Assembly (NCBI GenBank): GCA_028824715.1
Contig: JAPPCV010000114.1
Span: forward strand, 86,127 to 150,126
Length of the DNA stretch: 64,000 nt
Direction of reading: 5' to 3'
Origin: Boseongicola sp.
Lineage (GTDB): Bacteria; Pseudomonadota; Alphaproteobacteria; Rhodobacterales; Rhodobacteraceae
Shown: positions 9,046-17,902 of the stretch, piece by piece
Position numbering within the stretch: the stretch's first letter is position 1
Layout of the letters: the number at the start of each line of letters is the position of its first letter
Translations under genes and position numbers: made by a program
The notes under the pieces: model-generated
Database searches by the model: none
What the model was told of the DNA's origin: nothing
Seen by the model: the letters and a program-made list of their open reading frames with translations, nothing else

Positions 9046-10566
9046 ATGACGTTGAATCTGACAATCCCCTCACATGAGGATCTGAGACCTCGCATTACGG
9101 TGTTCGGAGTGGGAGGCGCGGGAGGCAACGCGGTCAACAACATGATCGAAATGAATCTCGAGGGCGTCGAGTTCATCGTTGCCAACACGGATGCACAGGC
9201 GCTGCAACAGTCGAATGCGCCGACCAAGGTCCAAATGGGGTTGCGTGCCACGGAAGGATTGGGCGCGGGCGCACGCCCGTCGGTCGGTGCGGCTGCAGCC
9301 GAAGAGGCCCTGGAGGAGATTGTCGATTGCCTGACCGGCGCTCACATGTGCTTCATCACGGCCGGGATGGGCGGAGGTACAGGAACCGGCGCAGCGCCGA
9401 TCATCGCGCAGGCAGCGCGAGAACTCGGAGTGCTGACGATCGGCGTGGTAACGAAGCCGTTCCAGTTTGAAGGCGCAAAACGGATGACGCAGGCCGAAGA
9501 GGGCGTCGAGGAACTGCAGAGGGTGGTCGATACGCTGATCATCATCCCGAACCAGAACCTGTTCCGGATCGCCAACGAGCAGACCACCTTCACCGAAGCG
9601 TTTTCCATGGCGGATGATGTTCTCTACCAAGGCGTGAAGGGGGTCACCGACTTGATGGTTCGCCCCGGCCTCATCAACCTCGATTTCGCGGATGTCCGCG
9701 CCGTCATGGACGAGATGGGCAAGGCGATGATGGGAACGGGCGAGGCAGAAGGCGAGGACCGGGCGGTGAAGGCCGCCGAGATGGCAATTGCCAATCCGCT
9801 GCTTGACGAGATCAGCCTTCAGGGTGCCAACGGCGTCCTGATAAACATTACCGGTTCGGATGATGTGACCCTGTTCGAAATTGACGAAGCCGCAAATCGC
9901 ATCCGCAACGAGGTCGAAAGCGAAGCCAACATCATTGTTGGTTCCACGCTGGATACTGCCATGCAGGGCAGGATGCGTGTGAGCGTCGTGGCCACAGGAA
10001 TAGACAGCGTGCCGCGTGCCCGGATTGATTCATACTCGCCGACGGAGGAACTGGTTTCGGTCGAGTGCGAGCCCGAACCGGAAGTTGCACCCGAACAGGA
10101 AATCGAACCCGAATTGGCGGCGACGGCACATGCCTTCCAGGAGGAAGAGCAGAGCCTGTTCGGAGAGGCTCCGCCCGAAGCTGTGGCCGAGGCAAGGCAT
10201 GTTGAAGCCGAAGAGCCGCCTCTCGCGGCAGAGCCAAGGCCCCCGGCGGAATTCCGTCCGGTGCCCGGCGCGCCGTCGCCTGAGGTGATTGCGCGACTTG
10301 AGCGAGTCGTTGGCCGCGAGCCTGGCTCGATGGCAGGCCGGATTCCCGGAGATGCAAACTTTGGCAATGACGTGTCTGATGGCCCCGGCACCGTGGAACA
10401 ACCAAGGTTCGGCATAAACAAGCTCATCAATCGGATGTCTGGTCGCAGGAATGGAAATGCGGACCTGCCGCCGACGGAGCCACGGCCCGACGATGCCGTC
10501 CGTGACGGGCAGATGGGCGACGAGAGCATGGAAATACCGGCTTTCCTCCGCCGTCAGGCGAACTGA
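9046..10566 (+). CDS. ftsZ: Cell division GTPase FtsZ
   Basis: FtsZ polymerises into the cytokinetic ring. The 506 residues show the nucleotide-binding [18 protein letters not shown] at the start, the tubulin signature GGGTGTG (109-115), the T7 segment [11 protein letters not shown], and a long, low-complexity linker rich in Glu/Pro/Ala from about 335 to 490. The C-terminal peptide [12 protein letters not shown] (495-506) is the FtsA-binding site. ATG 9046 was chosen because AGGAGGG (9032-9038) is an excellent ribosome-binding site and MTLNLTIP matches relatives; ATG 8971 would add 25 residues. The long linker is usual in alphaproteobacteria. Unlike in relatives, lpxC does not follow directly. 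Confidence 0.96.
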   Translation: MTLNLTIPSHEDLRPRITVFGVGGAGGNAVNNMIEMNLEGVEFIVANTDAQALQQSNAPTKVQMGLRATEGLGAGARPSVGAAAAEEALEEIVDCLTGAHMCFITAGMGGGTGTGAAPIIAQAARELGVLTIGVVTKPFQFEGAKRMTQAEEGVEELQRVVDTLIIIPNQNLFRIANEQTTFTEAFSMADDVLYQGVKGVTDLMVRPGLINLDFADVRAVMDEMGKAMMGTGEAEGEDRAVKAAEMAIANPLLDEISLQGANGVLINITGSDDVTLFEIDEAANRIRNEVESEANIIVGSTLDTAMQGRMRVSVVATGIDSVPRARIDSYSPTEELVSVECEPEPEVAPEQEIEPELAATAHAFQEEEQSLFGEAPPEAVAEARHVEAEEPPLAAEPRPPAEFRPVPGAPSPEVIARLERVVGREPGSMAGRIPGDANFGNDVSDGPGTVEQPRFGINKLINRMSGRRNGNADLPPTEPRPDDAVRDGQMGDESMEIPAFLRRQAN

Positions 10567-10960
10567 AGTCTCAGCTGCACGGATTTGATTGCCTTTGTGC
10601 GCGAGCCCGTCTTTGCGAATTGTCGTCGCTCACGCCGCTCGCGCAGTTTTCGCGAGGTGAGGCTTCTTCCTGTGCGCCGTTTGGTTCAGGATGCGGCTTG
10701 TTGACCAGGCGGCCGGTCAAGAACGGCCGCCAAGGCTCCCAGGTGAGAGTCTGAATTTGCGCAAGACCCGATCGCGTGCGAGCAAACGCTGATGGCCCGG
10801 TTCCAGGTACTTTCCGGCCCGAGCTTCAAGCGAACTCCGGACCAAATCTTCCCGACGGGACCGAACCGGTGACGATGTAGGGGAGTGAAAGGTCAGACCG
10901 GCGGGGGAAACCGGTTACGGGCAATGGATGCCCGCCGAACTGCGGCTGACGGAAGTCTCG
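10567..10960. other. Gene-free region after ftsZ with several hairpins
   Basis: 394 bp between convergent ftsZ and the ABC permease, with no gene recognised. It contains a 6-bp hairpin at 10638-10656 (CTCGCG, 7-nt loop, CGCGAG) and an 8-bp hairpin at 10708-10731 (GGCGGCCG, 8-nt loop, CGGCCGCC). Neither has a T-run, so terminator function for ftsZ or the opposing operon is only possible. From about 10860 to 10945 the sequence has further paired segments (see the separate entry). Confidence 0.45.
10856..10948 (+). ncRNA. Possible structured-RNA relic downstream of ftsZ
   Basis: This stretch reads like structured RNA rather than spacer. ACCGG at about 10894 pairs with CCGGT 9 nt later across a CGGGGGAAA loop, and CGGGCA pairs with TGCCCG across a 5-base ATGGA loop immediately after. 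Flanks include GTGACGATGTAGGGGAGTG and GTGAAAGGTCAG. The style resembles domain I of group II introns, but no reverse transcriptase or domain V was found and no RNA family could be assigned. It could equally be a 3' structure of the opposing ABC operon. Boundaries are approximate. Confidence 0.25.
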
Positions 10961-11722
10961 CTAGGTCGGAGCACGTTCGGCCCATCCGGCGAAGACCTTC
11001 TCAATTGCCACGACCACGTAGTAGAGCAGGATCCCCATGAGCGCCAAGGCGATGAGAACTGCGAACATCAAGGGATAGTCGGCGCTGATCTTGCCACTGT
11101 CGAACAGATGGCCGAGCCCGCGGCCATGCGGCTCGACGATCTCCATCAGGTTGGTGCCAATGAAGGCGAGCGTGACGGCCACTTTGAGCGCGCCGAAAAA
11201 CTCTGGCAATGTCTTGGGCAGCGCGATCTTCCAGAAGATCGTGAAGCGCGACGCGCCGAGTGACGCAAGGATGTCGCGGTATTCCGGCTCGAGGGTCGAC
11301 AGCCCGATGGAGACGGAAACGGCAATCGGGAAAAAGCTGATGAGAAATGCGATCAGAATGGTGTTCATGTCGTGCTGTCCCACGAAGAGAAGCGCGATGA
11401 TCGGCACGACGGTGGCTTTCGGGATCGCATTGAACCCCACGAGCAATGGATAAAGCGCATCGCGCATGATCCGCGACAGCCCCATGATCATGCCGAGGAA
11501 CACGCCAAGAACCACCGCCAGGACCAGTCCGGCGACCGTTCGCCATAGCGTGTCCCACCCGTACTCGAGGAAAAGCCAGCGGAACTTCCAGAAGGAGGGC
11601 CAGAGATCGCTGGGTGAGGCCATCTTGTAGTTGGGCCAGCCGTTGACCCAGACCAGAAGCTCCCAGAAAATGCCGAATATGACCAATGCGGCGATGGGAA
11701 CGGCGATCTGCTTCCAGTTCAT
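10961..11722 (-). CDS. ABC transporter permease, TauC/SsuC/ThiX-like
   Basis: A 253-residue inner-membrane permease of the nitrate/taurine/sulfonate (NitT/TauT) importer class. About six membrane segments are visible: residues 6-27, about 65-85, 90-112, 120-145, 185-205 and 225-245. The EAA-like coupling loop is RDILASLGASRFTIFWKIALP, followed by EFFGALKVAVTLAFIG. Its start overlaps the stop of the ATPase gene by 4 nt (11719-11722, ATGA), so the two are translationally coupled. It is the last gene of a minus-strand operon of binding protein, ATPase and permease. The substrate is not evident. Confidence 0.88.
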   Translation of the reverse strand: MNWKQIAVPIAALVIFGIFWELLVWVNGWPNYKMASPSDLWPSFWKFRWLFLEYGWDTLWRTVAGLVLAVVLGVFLGMIMGLSRIMRDALYPLLVGFNAIPKATVVPIIALLFVGQHDMNTILIAFLISFFPIAVSVSIGLSTLEPEYRDILASLGASRFTIFWKIALPKTLPEFFGALKVAVTLAFIGTNLMEIVEPHGRGLGHLFDSGKISADYPLMFAVLIALALMGILLYYVVVAIEKVFAGWAERAPT

Positions 11723-12519
11723 TGGGCGATCTCCTCAGCCGGAGCGCGGCCTTGGGCGATCTGGATCTGGTGGCGCAGAATGTTGAGTGCATCGGCAGAT
11801 CTGGGCGTGTAGAGATGTTCGATGTCGCGTGGGCCCTTGAGATGAACGTCCATCACGTACTGCGTGCGTGCGGGGCGGCCGGAGAGGACGACAATTTCGT
11901 CGGCGAGAAAGATTGCCTCTCTCAGATCATGGGTGATGAGGACGCCGGTGAAAGGCTCTTCCGCCTTCACGGCATGCATGGTTTGCCAAAGGTCTTCACG
12001 CGTGAAGGCATCGAGCGCGGCGAAGGGCTCATCAAGGATCAGAACTTCGGGCTTGTGAACGATGGCGCGGCAGAGCGAAGCGCGCTGGCGCATGCCGCCG
12101 GAGAGCTCGCTCGGGCGCTTGTCCTCGAATCCTTCGAGGCCGACAAGGGCAAGGAGGTGGAGCGCGCGGTCTTCCCGCTCTTGTCTCGACATCTTGGTCG
12201 ACACGATCTCGAGCGGAAGCATCACGTTTTGCAGGATCGTGCGCCATTCGAGCAAGACCGGGTTCTGGAAGGCCATGCCAACGATTGACTTCGGACCCCT
12301 TACAAGTTCTCCGTGCAGCCAGACCTCGCCCTCATCGGGCTTCAGCAGGCCGGCGATGAGCCGTGTCAGCGTGGACTTGCCACAGCCCGAGGGCCCGACG
12401 ACGGCCGAAAAGCCGCCCTCGGGCACCGAAAGCACCAGACCATCGAGCACCGGAAGCTCCCCAGTCTGGGTCTGGTAGGCGTGGCGGACGCCCTTGATCT
12501 CGATGAGAGGCTTGTCCAC
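11719..12519 (-). CDS. ABC transporter ATP-binding protein, TauB/SsuB-like
   Basis: A 266-residue cytoplasmic ATPase that powers the importer. The Walker A is GPSGCGKST, the Q-loop is MAFQNPVLLEWRTI, the signature is ELSGGMRQRASLCRA, the Walker B is [12 protein letters not shown] and the switch histidine is VLITHDLREAI. This set is typical of the TauB/SsuB/ThiZ subgroup. It lies 12 bp downstream of the binding-protein gene and overlaps the permease start. The insertion of this operon between ftsZ and lpxC is unusual; see the findings. Confidence 0.92.
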   Translation of the reverse strand: MDKPLIEIKGVRHAYQTQTGELPVLDGLVLSVPEGGFSAVVGPSGCGKSTLTRLIAGLLKPDEGEVWLHGELVRGPKSIVGMAFQNPVLLEWRTILQNVMLPLEIVSTKMSRQEREDRALHLLALVGLEGFEDKRPSELSGGMRQRASLCRAIVHKPEVLILDEPFAALDAFTREDLWQTMHAVKAEEPFTGVLITHDLREAIFLADEIVVLSGRPARTQYVMDVHLKGPRDIEHLYTPRSADALNILRHQIQIAQGRAPAEEIAQ

Positions 12520-12531
12520 GTGCCTGGGAGC

Positions 12532-13539
12532 CTACTTCAGCATGCGTTCCGCCTCGCCGGGCAGATAGGCGTCGGTGAAGTAGAGGCTGGCGTCTGGAGC
12601 GGACTGAAATTCATAGGTTTCCGCCAGTTGCTCAAGCGCTTTGGCCATCCGTGCGTCGTCGATCCCGCCCATGCCGTTGGCTCTCGTGTAGTCGGTAACG
12701 ACATTGGCATCAATGGCGAGCTGCAGTCGCCGCTGTTCGAGGGCGGCATCGGCGGCCGGGTTGCGCGCGATCAGGCTTTCGATAGCCGTCGCAGGGTCGG
12801 CTATTGCATCATTCCAGCCGGCGACGACGGCGCTGAGAAAGCCCTTTATCACGTCCGGGTTGGCTGCGGCGAAGTCGGTGTTCACGATGATCGCGTTGCC
12901 GTAGAGCGCAAGTCCGTGATCCGCCATCAGGATGGTCGAGATGTCCTCTTCCGGAACGCCGAGGCGAACGAGATTCAGGAACGAGGAAAAGCTGAAGCCT
13001 GTGACGGCCGCAACCTTGCCTTCGGCCAGCATCGGCTCGCGCGTCGGGAAGCCGACAGGCTCGACGGTGATCTTGTCGACATCCAGGCCGTTTGCGCTGG
13101 CGAAAGCCGGGAATTGCGCCCAGGCGCCGTCGGGAGGCGGCGCGCCGAGGATGCGGCCCTCAAGGTCCTTCGGCGCGCTCACGCCGAGCGATTTGCGCCC
13201 GACCACGGCGAAAGGCGGCTTGTCGTAGATCATCATCGCTGCAGTGACCGGTGCGTCCGGGTTCTGATCGAGGAACTTGATGAGCGAGTTGATATCGGCA
13301 AAGCCAACAGGGAAGGCGCCAGTGGCAACTTTCGGAATCGCTTCCAGGGAGCCCTGTCCGGCAGAGATTTCCACGCTCAGGCCCGCGGCCTCGAAGTGGC
13401 CGTTGTCTATTGCGGTGAAGTAGGGCGCAGACGGCCCTTCGAATTTCCAGTCGAGTGCAAAGGGCACACTTGTTTCGGCCAGCGCCGTGCCCGCAAAGGC
13501 GAGCGTGGCAGCGAAAGTTGCGGTGGTGGGTCTGAACAT
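12532..13539 (-). CDS. ABC transporter substrate-binding protein, NMT1/ThiY-like
   Basis: A 335-residue periplasmic binding protein. It has a signal peptide (MFRPTTATFAATLAFAGTAL, cut near ALA-ET) and an NMT1-type fold: FALDWKFEGPSAPYFTAIDN, then GHFEAAGLSVEI and KVATGAFPVGFADINSLI. The start at 13539 was chosen because CAGGAGAG stands 7 bases upstream and it gives a clean signal peptide; the open frame continues to 14283 without family-like sequence. Proteins of this group bind small aromatic or pyrimidine-like compounds, taurine or sulfonates, and the ligand here cannot be assigned. It is the first gene of the operon 10961-13539. Confidence 0.88.
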   Translation of the reverse strand: MFRPTTATFAATLAFAGTALAETSVPFALDWKFEGPSAPYFTAIDNGHFEAAGLSVEISAGQGSLEAIPKVATGAFPVGFADINSLIKFLDQNPDAPVTAAMMIYDKPPFAVVGRKSLGVSAPKDLEGRILGAPPPDGAWAQFPAFASANGLDVDKITVEPVGFPTREPMLAEGKVAAVTGFSFSSFLNLVRLGVPEEDISTILMADHGLALYGNAIIVNTDFAAANPDVIKGFLSAVVAGWNDAIADPATAIESLIARNPAADAALEQRRLQLAIDANVVTDYTRANGMGGIDDARMAKALEQLAETYEFQSAPDASLYFTDAYLPGEAERMLK

Positions 13540-14366
13540 TGGTCTCTCCTGAGATCGATTGTCGACGCGAGTCTGCTGGACGCGCGGCGATAGTGGAACG
13601 CCGTGCCGGCGATGCACGATCGGAAAGAGTGCCGCCCGGCCGGCTGCCGCAAATTGTGCAGTCTGCATGGGAATAGTGCAAGTGTGCAATCCACTCTGCG
13701 CATGGCGTGGAAGTGACGCCGAAAGGCGAATCCCGAGGCGACGGGATCTGGCGCCTGTCTCCTTGTCGGCGTTCAGTTCAGATGCTCGGAACCGTCCCGC
13801 AACAACGGGCGGCAGGTCGAGGACAAGTACCGTCTCATCTTCCCGAGTGGTTCGCCGAATCGCCACGGGCTGAGGTTCTGGCGATGAGCAGGATTGAGTC
13901 CTGCAAGTCTCGGGTTCCATGTTGAAGCGCACCGCCCGCACGCGGTCCAGGCGGCGGGGACGATCGCGGATGACCGGGGGTGCCGAGGAACGCGCAGAAT
14001 CCTGCCGTTGCAGCATCCATGGCCTCTGGGCTCGACATGATCTCTGCCGCTGCACGCAGTCGTGGGGCGTGGCGAACGCTGCAGACGATCCTTTTCCGGC
14101 CACCGGGAACCCGCTGATCGCAGCCCGAAACCGGGTCCGTGTCAGCTTCGCCGAACGCAAATTCTCGCTTCCATCAAGCCTGCATGCAGGCCCGGACCGG
14201 CCATGAGACGGCCCTTGCTCAAGCGTCCGCCCATTGGGCGACAAACCGCCGAATTGCCGCAGCCTTGTTTCAGGATGTTGCAATGATTGTTTTGAGAGTG
14301 CCGTCCCGTGAGTGTAACATGCGCGTGTCGGACTGGGGGGTCCGACGCTGCATTCAGGATATTTTC
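13540..14366. promoter_or_regulatory. Divergent intergenic region between ABC operon and lpxC
   Basis: 827 bp without a recognised gene. It must contain the promoter of the minus-strand ABC operon and probably one for lpxC. Near the ABC side, 13651-13690 has repeated GTGCA units (AAATTGTGCAG, then AGTGCAAGTGTGCAAT), which read on the minus strand as two TTGCAC hexamers 8 bp apart plus a TGCACAA; this could be an operator. The rest, up to the lpxC start, holds only short ORFs without domain character. Confidence 0.35.
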
Positions 14367-15290
14367 TTGCAGACAGCAGTCAGATCTTCGGTGGTCTTCG
14401 TTGGTACCGGGCTGCACACGGGACAGGCGGTTCGCGTGACCGTGCAGCCAGCTTCTGCCGACTACGGCATCTGGTTTCGTCGCACGGATGTCAATGGGGT
14501 GGATCCGCTGGTTCCCGCCCGCTGGAACCGGGTCACCAATACTGAACTCAACACTCGCGTCACGAACCATGACGGTATCAGCGTTTCGACGGTCGAGCAC
14601 ATCATGGCCGCTTTCGCAGGTTGTGGCCTGCACAATGCGTTGGTTGAGATTGATGGTCCCGAGGTGCCTTTGCTGGACGGTTCGTCCGCACCGTTCGTCG
14701 CTGGAATCCTTTCGTGCGGCCTGGAGAGTCTCGACGCACCGGTGTCCGCCATTCGCGTGCTTCGGCCGGTGAAGGTGACGCACGGCGATGCCGCGGCCGC
14801 CCTCATGCCCTCGGATGATCTCAGGATCGAGTTCGAGATCGACTTCGCCGACGCGGTCATCGGTCGCCAGGAAAAGAGCCTGAACATGGCGAACGGCGCA
14901 TTTGTGTACGAACTTTGCAACAGTCGCACGTTTTGCCGGAAAGCCGATATCGACGAAATGCGCGCGCGTGGCTTGATTCTTGGCGGATCGGTCACCTCTG
15001 CCGTCGTCGTGGATGGTGACAATGTCGTGACCCCGGGCGGAATGCGTCATGCAGACGAGCCCGTGCGCCACAAGATGCTCGACGCGTTCGGGGACCTCGC
15101 ACTCGCAGGCGCCCCGATTCTTGGTCGCTATGTCGGTCGGCGTGCGGGTCACGCCACGACCAACCAGTTGTTGCGCAGGCTCTTTGCCGACCCGGAGGCA
15201 TTCGAGATCGTGGAATGCGATTCCCGGACGGCTGGTCGCCTTCCAGGGGCTGGTCTCGTGCGCGAAGACGCTCTTGGCATTGCGGCCTGA
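14367..15290 (+). CDS. lpxC: UDP-3-O-acyl-N-acetylglucosamine deacetylase (TTG start)
   Basis: LpxC is the zinc-dependent deacetylase that commits UDP-GlcNAc to lipid A synthesis. Relatives start MQTTLKSS...GLHSG. Here TTG at 14367 gives MQTAVRSSVVFVGTGLHTG, with CAGGAT upstream, and yields 307 residues, the normal family length. ATGs at 14283 and 14319 would add a non-homologous leader. Metal and catalytic residues are present: VSTVEHIMAAFAGCG (first zinc histidine), HKMLDAFGDL (second histidine and the aspartate) and RAGHATTN (catalytic histidine). bamD follows after 86 bp. The rare start codon may keep synthesis low, which matters because LpxC level sets LPS output. Confidence 0.93.
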   Translation: MQTAVRSSVVFVGTGLHTGQAVRVTVQPASADYGIWFRRTDVNGVDPLVPARWNRVTNTELNTRVTNHDGISVSTVEHIMAAFAGCGLHNALVEIDGPEVPLLDGSSAPFVAGILSCGLESLDAPVSAIRVLRPVKVTHGDAAAALMPSDDLRIEFEIDFADAVIGRQEKSLNMANGAFVYELCNSRTFCRKADIDEMRARGLILGGSVTSAVVVDGDNVVTPGGMRHADEPVRHKMLDAFGDLALAGAPILGRYVGRRAGHATTNQLLRRLFADPEAFEIVECDSRTAGRLPGAGLVREDALGIAA

Positions 15291-15376
15291 AAGCAGCCTG
15301 CGAAACCAGCCCAAAACCAATTTGCACAGCAATCTTCCCGTGCTACCAAGCAGTCCGGTACTCGAGGTGGCGTGGC

Positions 15377-16234
15377 ATGACGGAAATGAGAAAGTGGACA
15401 AGGGGCGCGCGGCGATTTGCCCTGACCGGGACATGCCTGTTGATGATGGCAGGATGCGCGGCCCTCCAGCAGTCGGAAGATGCCGAGTCACTCGAGGACC
15501 TCACTGCCGAAGAGATATTTGGGAGAGCGGAGTTCACGCTGGATTCCGGCGACGGAGCGGAGGCTGCCAATCTTTTTGGCGAGGTCGAAAGACTTTACCC
15601 GTATTCCGAATTGGCGCGGCGCGCGCTTGTCATGCAGGCCTATTCCTACCATCTGGACCGAGACTACGAGGCGGCAAGGGGAGCGGCTGAGCGATTCCTG
15701 AGCAACTATCCTGCTGATGATGACGCCCCTTGGGCACAGTATATCGTGGCGCTGTCCTTCTACGACCAGATCGACGACGTCGGACGGGATCAGGGCTTGA
15801 CGTTTCAGGCGCTTCGGGCGCTTCGAACGGTCATCGAGGGGTACCCTGACAGCGAACATGCGCGATCAGCATCTCTCAAGTTCGATCTGGCCTATGACCA
15901 TCTCGCTGCCAAGGAGATGGAGGTCGGCCGGTACTATCTGAAGCGGGGCCACTATCTTGCGGCGGTCAATCGCTTTCGGGTCGTCGTCGAGGACTTCCAG
16001 ACGACAAGCCAGGCCCCGGAGGCGCTGCACCGGCTGGTCGAGGGCTATCTCGCACTTGGCCTTGAGAGTGAAGCACAAACCGCCGGAGCCGTTCTTGGCC
16101 ACAACTTCAGGAGCACGGAATGGTACGAGTCCAGCTACGCCTTGCTGACTGGCAACGGGCTTGAGCCCGTGGCAAAGGGCGACAGTTGGCTAAGGCGGGT
16201 GTTCAGGCAGACGCTTCGCGGCGAGTGGCTTTGA
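15377..16234 (+). CDS. bamD: Outer-membrane assembly lipoprotein BamD
   Basis: BamD is the essential lipoprotein partner of BamA in inserting beta-barrel proteins. The 285 residues begin with a lipoprotein signal whose lipobox is LLMMAGC, so the mature protein starts at the cysteine. TPR repeats follow, with RAEFTLDSGDGAEAANLFGE, VERLYPYSELARRALVM and AYSYHLDRDYEAARGAAERF as the first two repeats. ATG 15377 has GAGGTGG about 6 nt upstream; the longer open frame overlaps lpxC and gives no signal peptide. The lpxC-bamD-recN order is conserved in Rhodobacterales. recN begins 10 bp after the stop. Confidence 0.93.
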   Translation: MTEMRKWTRGARRFALTGTCLLMMAGCAALQQSEDAESLEDLTAEEIFGRAEFTLDSGDGAEAANLFGEVERLYPYSELARRALVMQAYSYHLDRDYEAARGAAERFLSNYPADDDAPWAQYIVALSFYDQIDDVGRDQGLTFQALRALRTVIEGYPDSEHARSASLKFDLAYDHLAAKEMEVGRYYLKRGHYLAAVNRFRVVVEDFQTTSQAPEALHRLVEGYLALGLESEAQTAGAVLGHNFRSTEWYESSYALLTGNGLEPVAKGDSWLRRVFRQTLRGEWL

Positions 16235-16244
16235 CGCAATTGCC

Positions 16245-17894
16245 ATGCTGAGAAGTCTCGACATCCGGGACATTCTGATCATTTCCAGGCTGGAATTGAC
16301 GCTTTGTTCCGGCTTGAATGTGCTGACCGGCGAGACCGGGGCCGGCAAGACGATTTTGCTGGATGCACTTGGATTCGTGCTGGGTTGGCGCGGTCGCGCC
16401 GAATTGGTTCGGAAGGGTGCGGAACAAGGTGAGGTAATTGCCGAATTCGACCTCGCTCGCGATCATGCCGCACGCCAGGTGCTGAAGGAGGCCGGGCTCC
16501 CCGCAGAGGACTGCTTGATCCTGAGGCGAGTGAATGCGCGAGATGGGCGGAAGACATCCTGGGTCAACGACCGTCGGGTGTCAGGCGAGGTGCTGAGGCA
16601 GCTCTCGGATGAATTGGTGGAGGTGCATGGGCAGCTTGATGATCGCGGCCTCCTGAATCCAGGCGTTCATCGCCGGCTGCTTGATGCGTTTGGCGGGCTT
16701 GAAGAGCAGGTGGCGCGATGCCGGACGGCCTGGACCAGCCTGAAGGTTGCGGAATCCGCGCTGGCCCACACGGAGGCTCGGCTTGCAGTTGTGCGCGAGG
16801 AAGAGGGCTTCCTGCGGCACGCGGTCGAAGAGATGGACCGGCTGCATCCCGAGACCGGGGAAGACGTCACGCTGGATGCGAAGCGTCGGCTTATGCGGGC
16901 TTCCGGGCAGATACGCGAGGATGTCGCACGTGCCTGCAGGGCGCTTGGTCCGGATGGCGCAGAGGGCATGATACGTGACGCATCGCGATGGTTGGGCGGC
17001 GTCGCTGCGAGCGCTGAAGGCGTGCTGGACGATCCAATGGCGGCCTTGTCGAGGGCGATGGAGGAAGTTGGCAATGCCGAGCAGGGCGTGGCCAAGGTTC
17101 TCGAGGCCCTGGAGTTTGATGCGGCCGAACTCGAGCGCGTAGAGGAGCGGCTGTTTGACATTCGTGCGCTGTCGCGGAAGCACGATGTGCCGTCAGACGA
17201 TCTCCCGGGCCTTGCAGACGAGTTTCGGGCAAAGCTTGCCGCACTTGACGACGGTGCAAGCGACCTGAAGGAGCGAAAGCAAGCAGTGGACGATGCCCAG
17301 ACAGCCTATGACACTGCTGCGGCCGAACTCGGAAACGCACGGGCGACGGCGGCGAAGAAGCTGGATGCGGCGATGTCGAAGGAATTGCCTCCGCTGAAGA
17401 TGGAGAGAGCGAGTTTCTCGACGCAAGTCACCAAAGCCGACCACGGGCCCGAAGGCGGGGAGCATGTTGCATTCACGATTGCAACGAATCCGGGAATGCC
17501 TGCCGGCCCCTTGAACAGGATCGCGTCGGGCGGGGAACTCAGCCGGTTTCTCCTTGCACTCAAGGTATGCCTCACGGCCGGCGCGGACGACCTGACATTG
17601 ATCTTCGACGAAATTGATCGCGGCGTCGGAGGTGCCACGGCCGATGCTGTTGGCCGGCGGCTTGCGGCCCTGGCGTGCGGATCGCAGGTGCTCGTGGTCA
17701 CCCACAGCCCGCAGGTTGCGGCACGAGCGGTGCATCATTGCCGGGTCGAAAAATCGGTCGAGGACGGAGTGACTCTAAGCCGGGTGACGTCCTTGTCGGA
17801 CGATGAACGCATTGACGAGATTGCCAGAATGCTCTCCGGCGATACCGTGACCGATGAGGCAAAGGCAGCGGCACGGGCCTTGCTGGCCGCGTGA
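16245..17894 (+). CDS. recN: DNA repair protein RecN
   Basis: RecN is an SMC-like ATPase that helps repair double-strand breaks. The 549 residues have the N-terminal Walker A GETGAGKT (29-36), a central coiled-coil region rich in Glu/Ala/Arg (about 160-365), and the C-terminal half-ATPase with NRIASGGELSRFLLALK (signature) and LIFDEIDRGVGG (Walker B), then VVTHSPQVAARA. The length is normal. It lies 10 bp after bamD. The family is usually SOS-controlled, but no LexA box was found directly upstream, where the gene is too close to bamD to have a large promoter region. It is convergent with the methyltransferase gene, 8 bp apart. Confidence 0.95.
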   Translation: MLRSLDIRDILIISRLELTLCSGLNVLTGETGAGKTILLDALGFVLGWRGRAELVRKGAEQGEVIAEFDLARDHAARQVLKEAGLPAEDCLILRRVNARDGRKTSWVNDRRVSGEVLRQLSDELVEVHGQLDDRGLLNPGVHRRLLDAFGGLEEQVARCRTAWTSLKVAESALAHTEARLAVVREEEGFLRHAVEEMDRLHPETGEDVTLDAKRRLMRASGQIREDVARACRALGPDGAEGMIRDASRWLGGVAASAEGVLDDPMAALSRAMEEVGNAEQGVAKVLEALEFDAAELERVEERLFDIRALSRKHDVPSDDLPGLADEFRAKLAALDDGASDLKERKQAVDDAQTAYDTAAAELGNARATAAKKLDAAMSKELPPLKMERASFSTQVTKADHGPEGGEHVAFTIATNPGMPAGPLNRIASGGELSRFLLALKVCLTAGADDLTLIFDEIDRGVGGATADAVGRRLAALACGSQVLVVTHSPQVAARAVHHCRVEKSVEDGVTLSRVTSLSDDERIDEIARMLSGDTVTDEAKAAARALLAA

Positions 17895-17902
17895 ACGGGG
17901 CA

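Noticed and set aside
10860..10960. TPP or cobalamin riboswitch near the ABC operon
   Set aside because: It lies at the 3' end, not the 5' end, of the operon and lacks the conserved CTGAGA/ACCTGA or B12-box sequences.
12313..13593. 426-residue plus-strand ORF opposite the ABC binding-protein gene
   Set aside because: Complement of a well-supported gene; no recognisable motifs.
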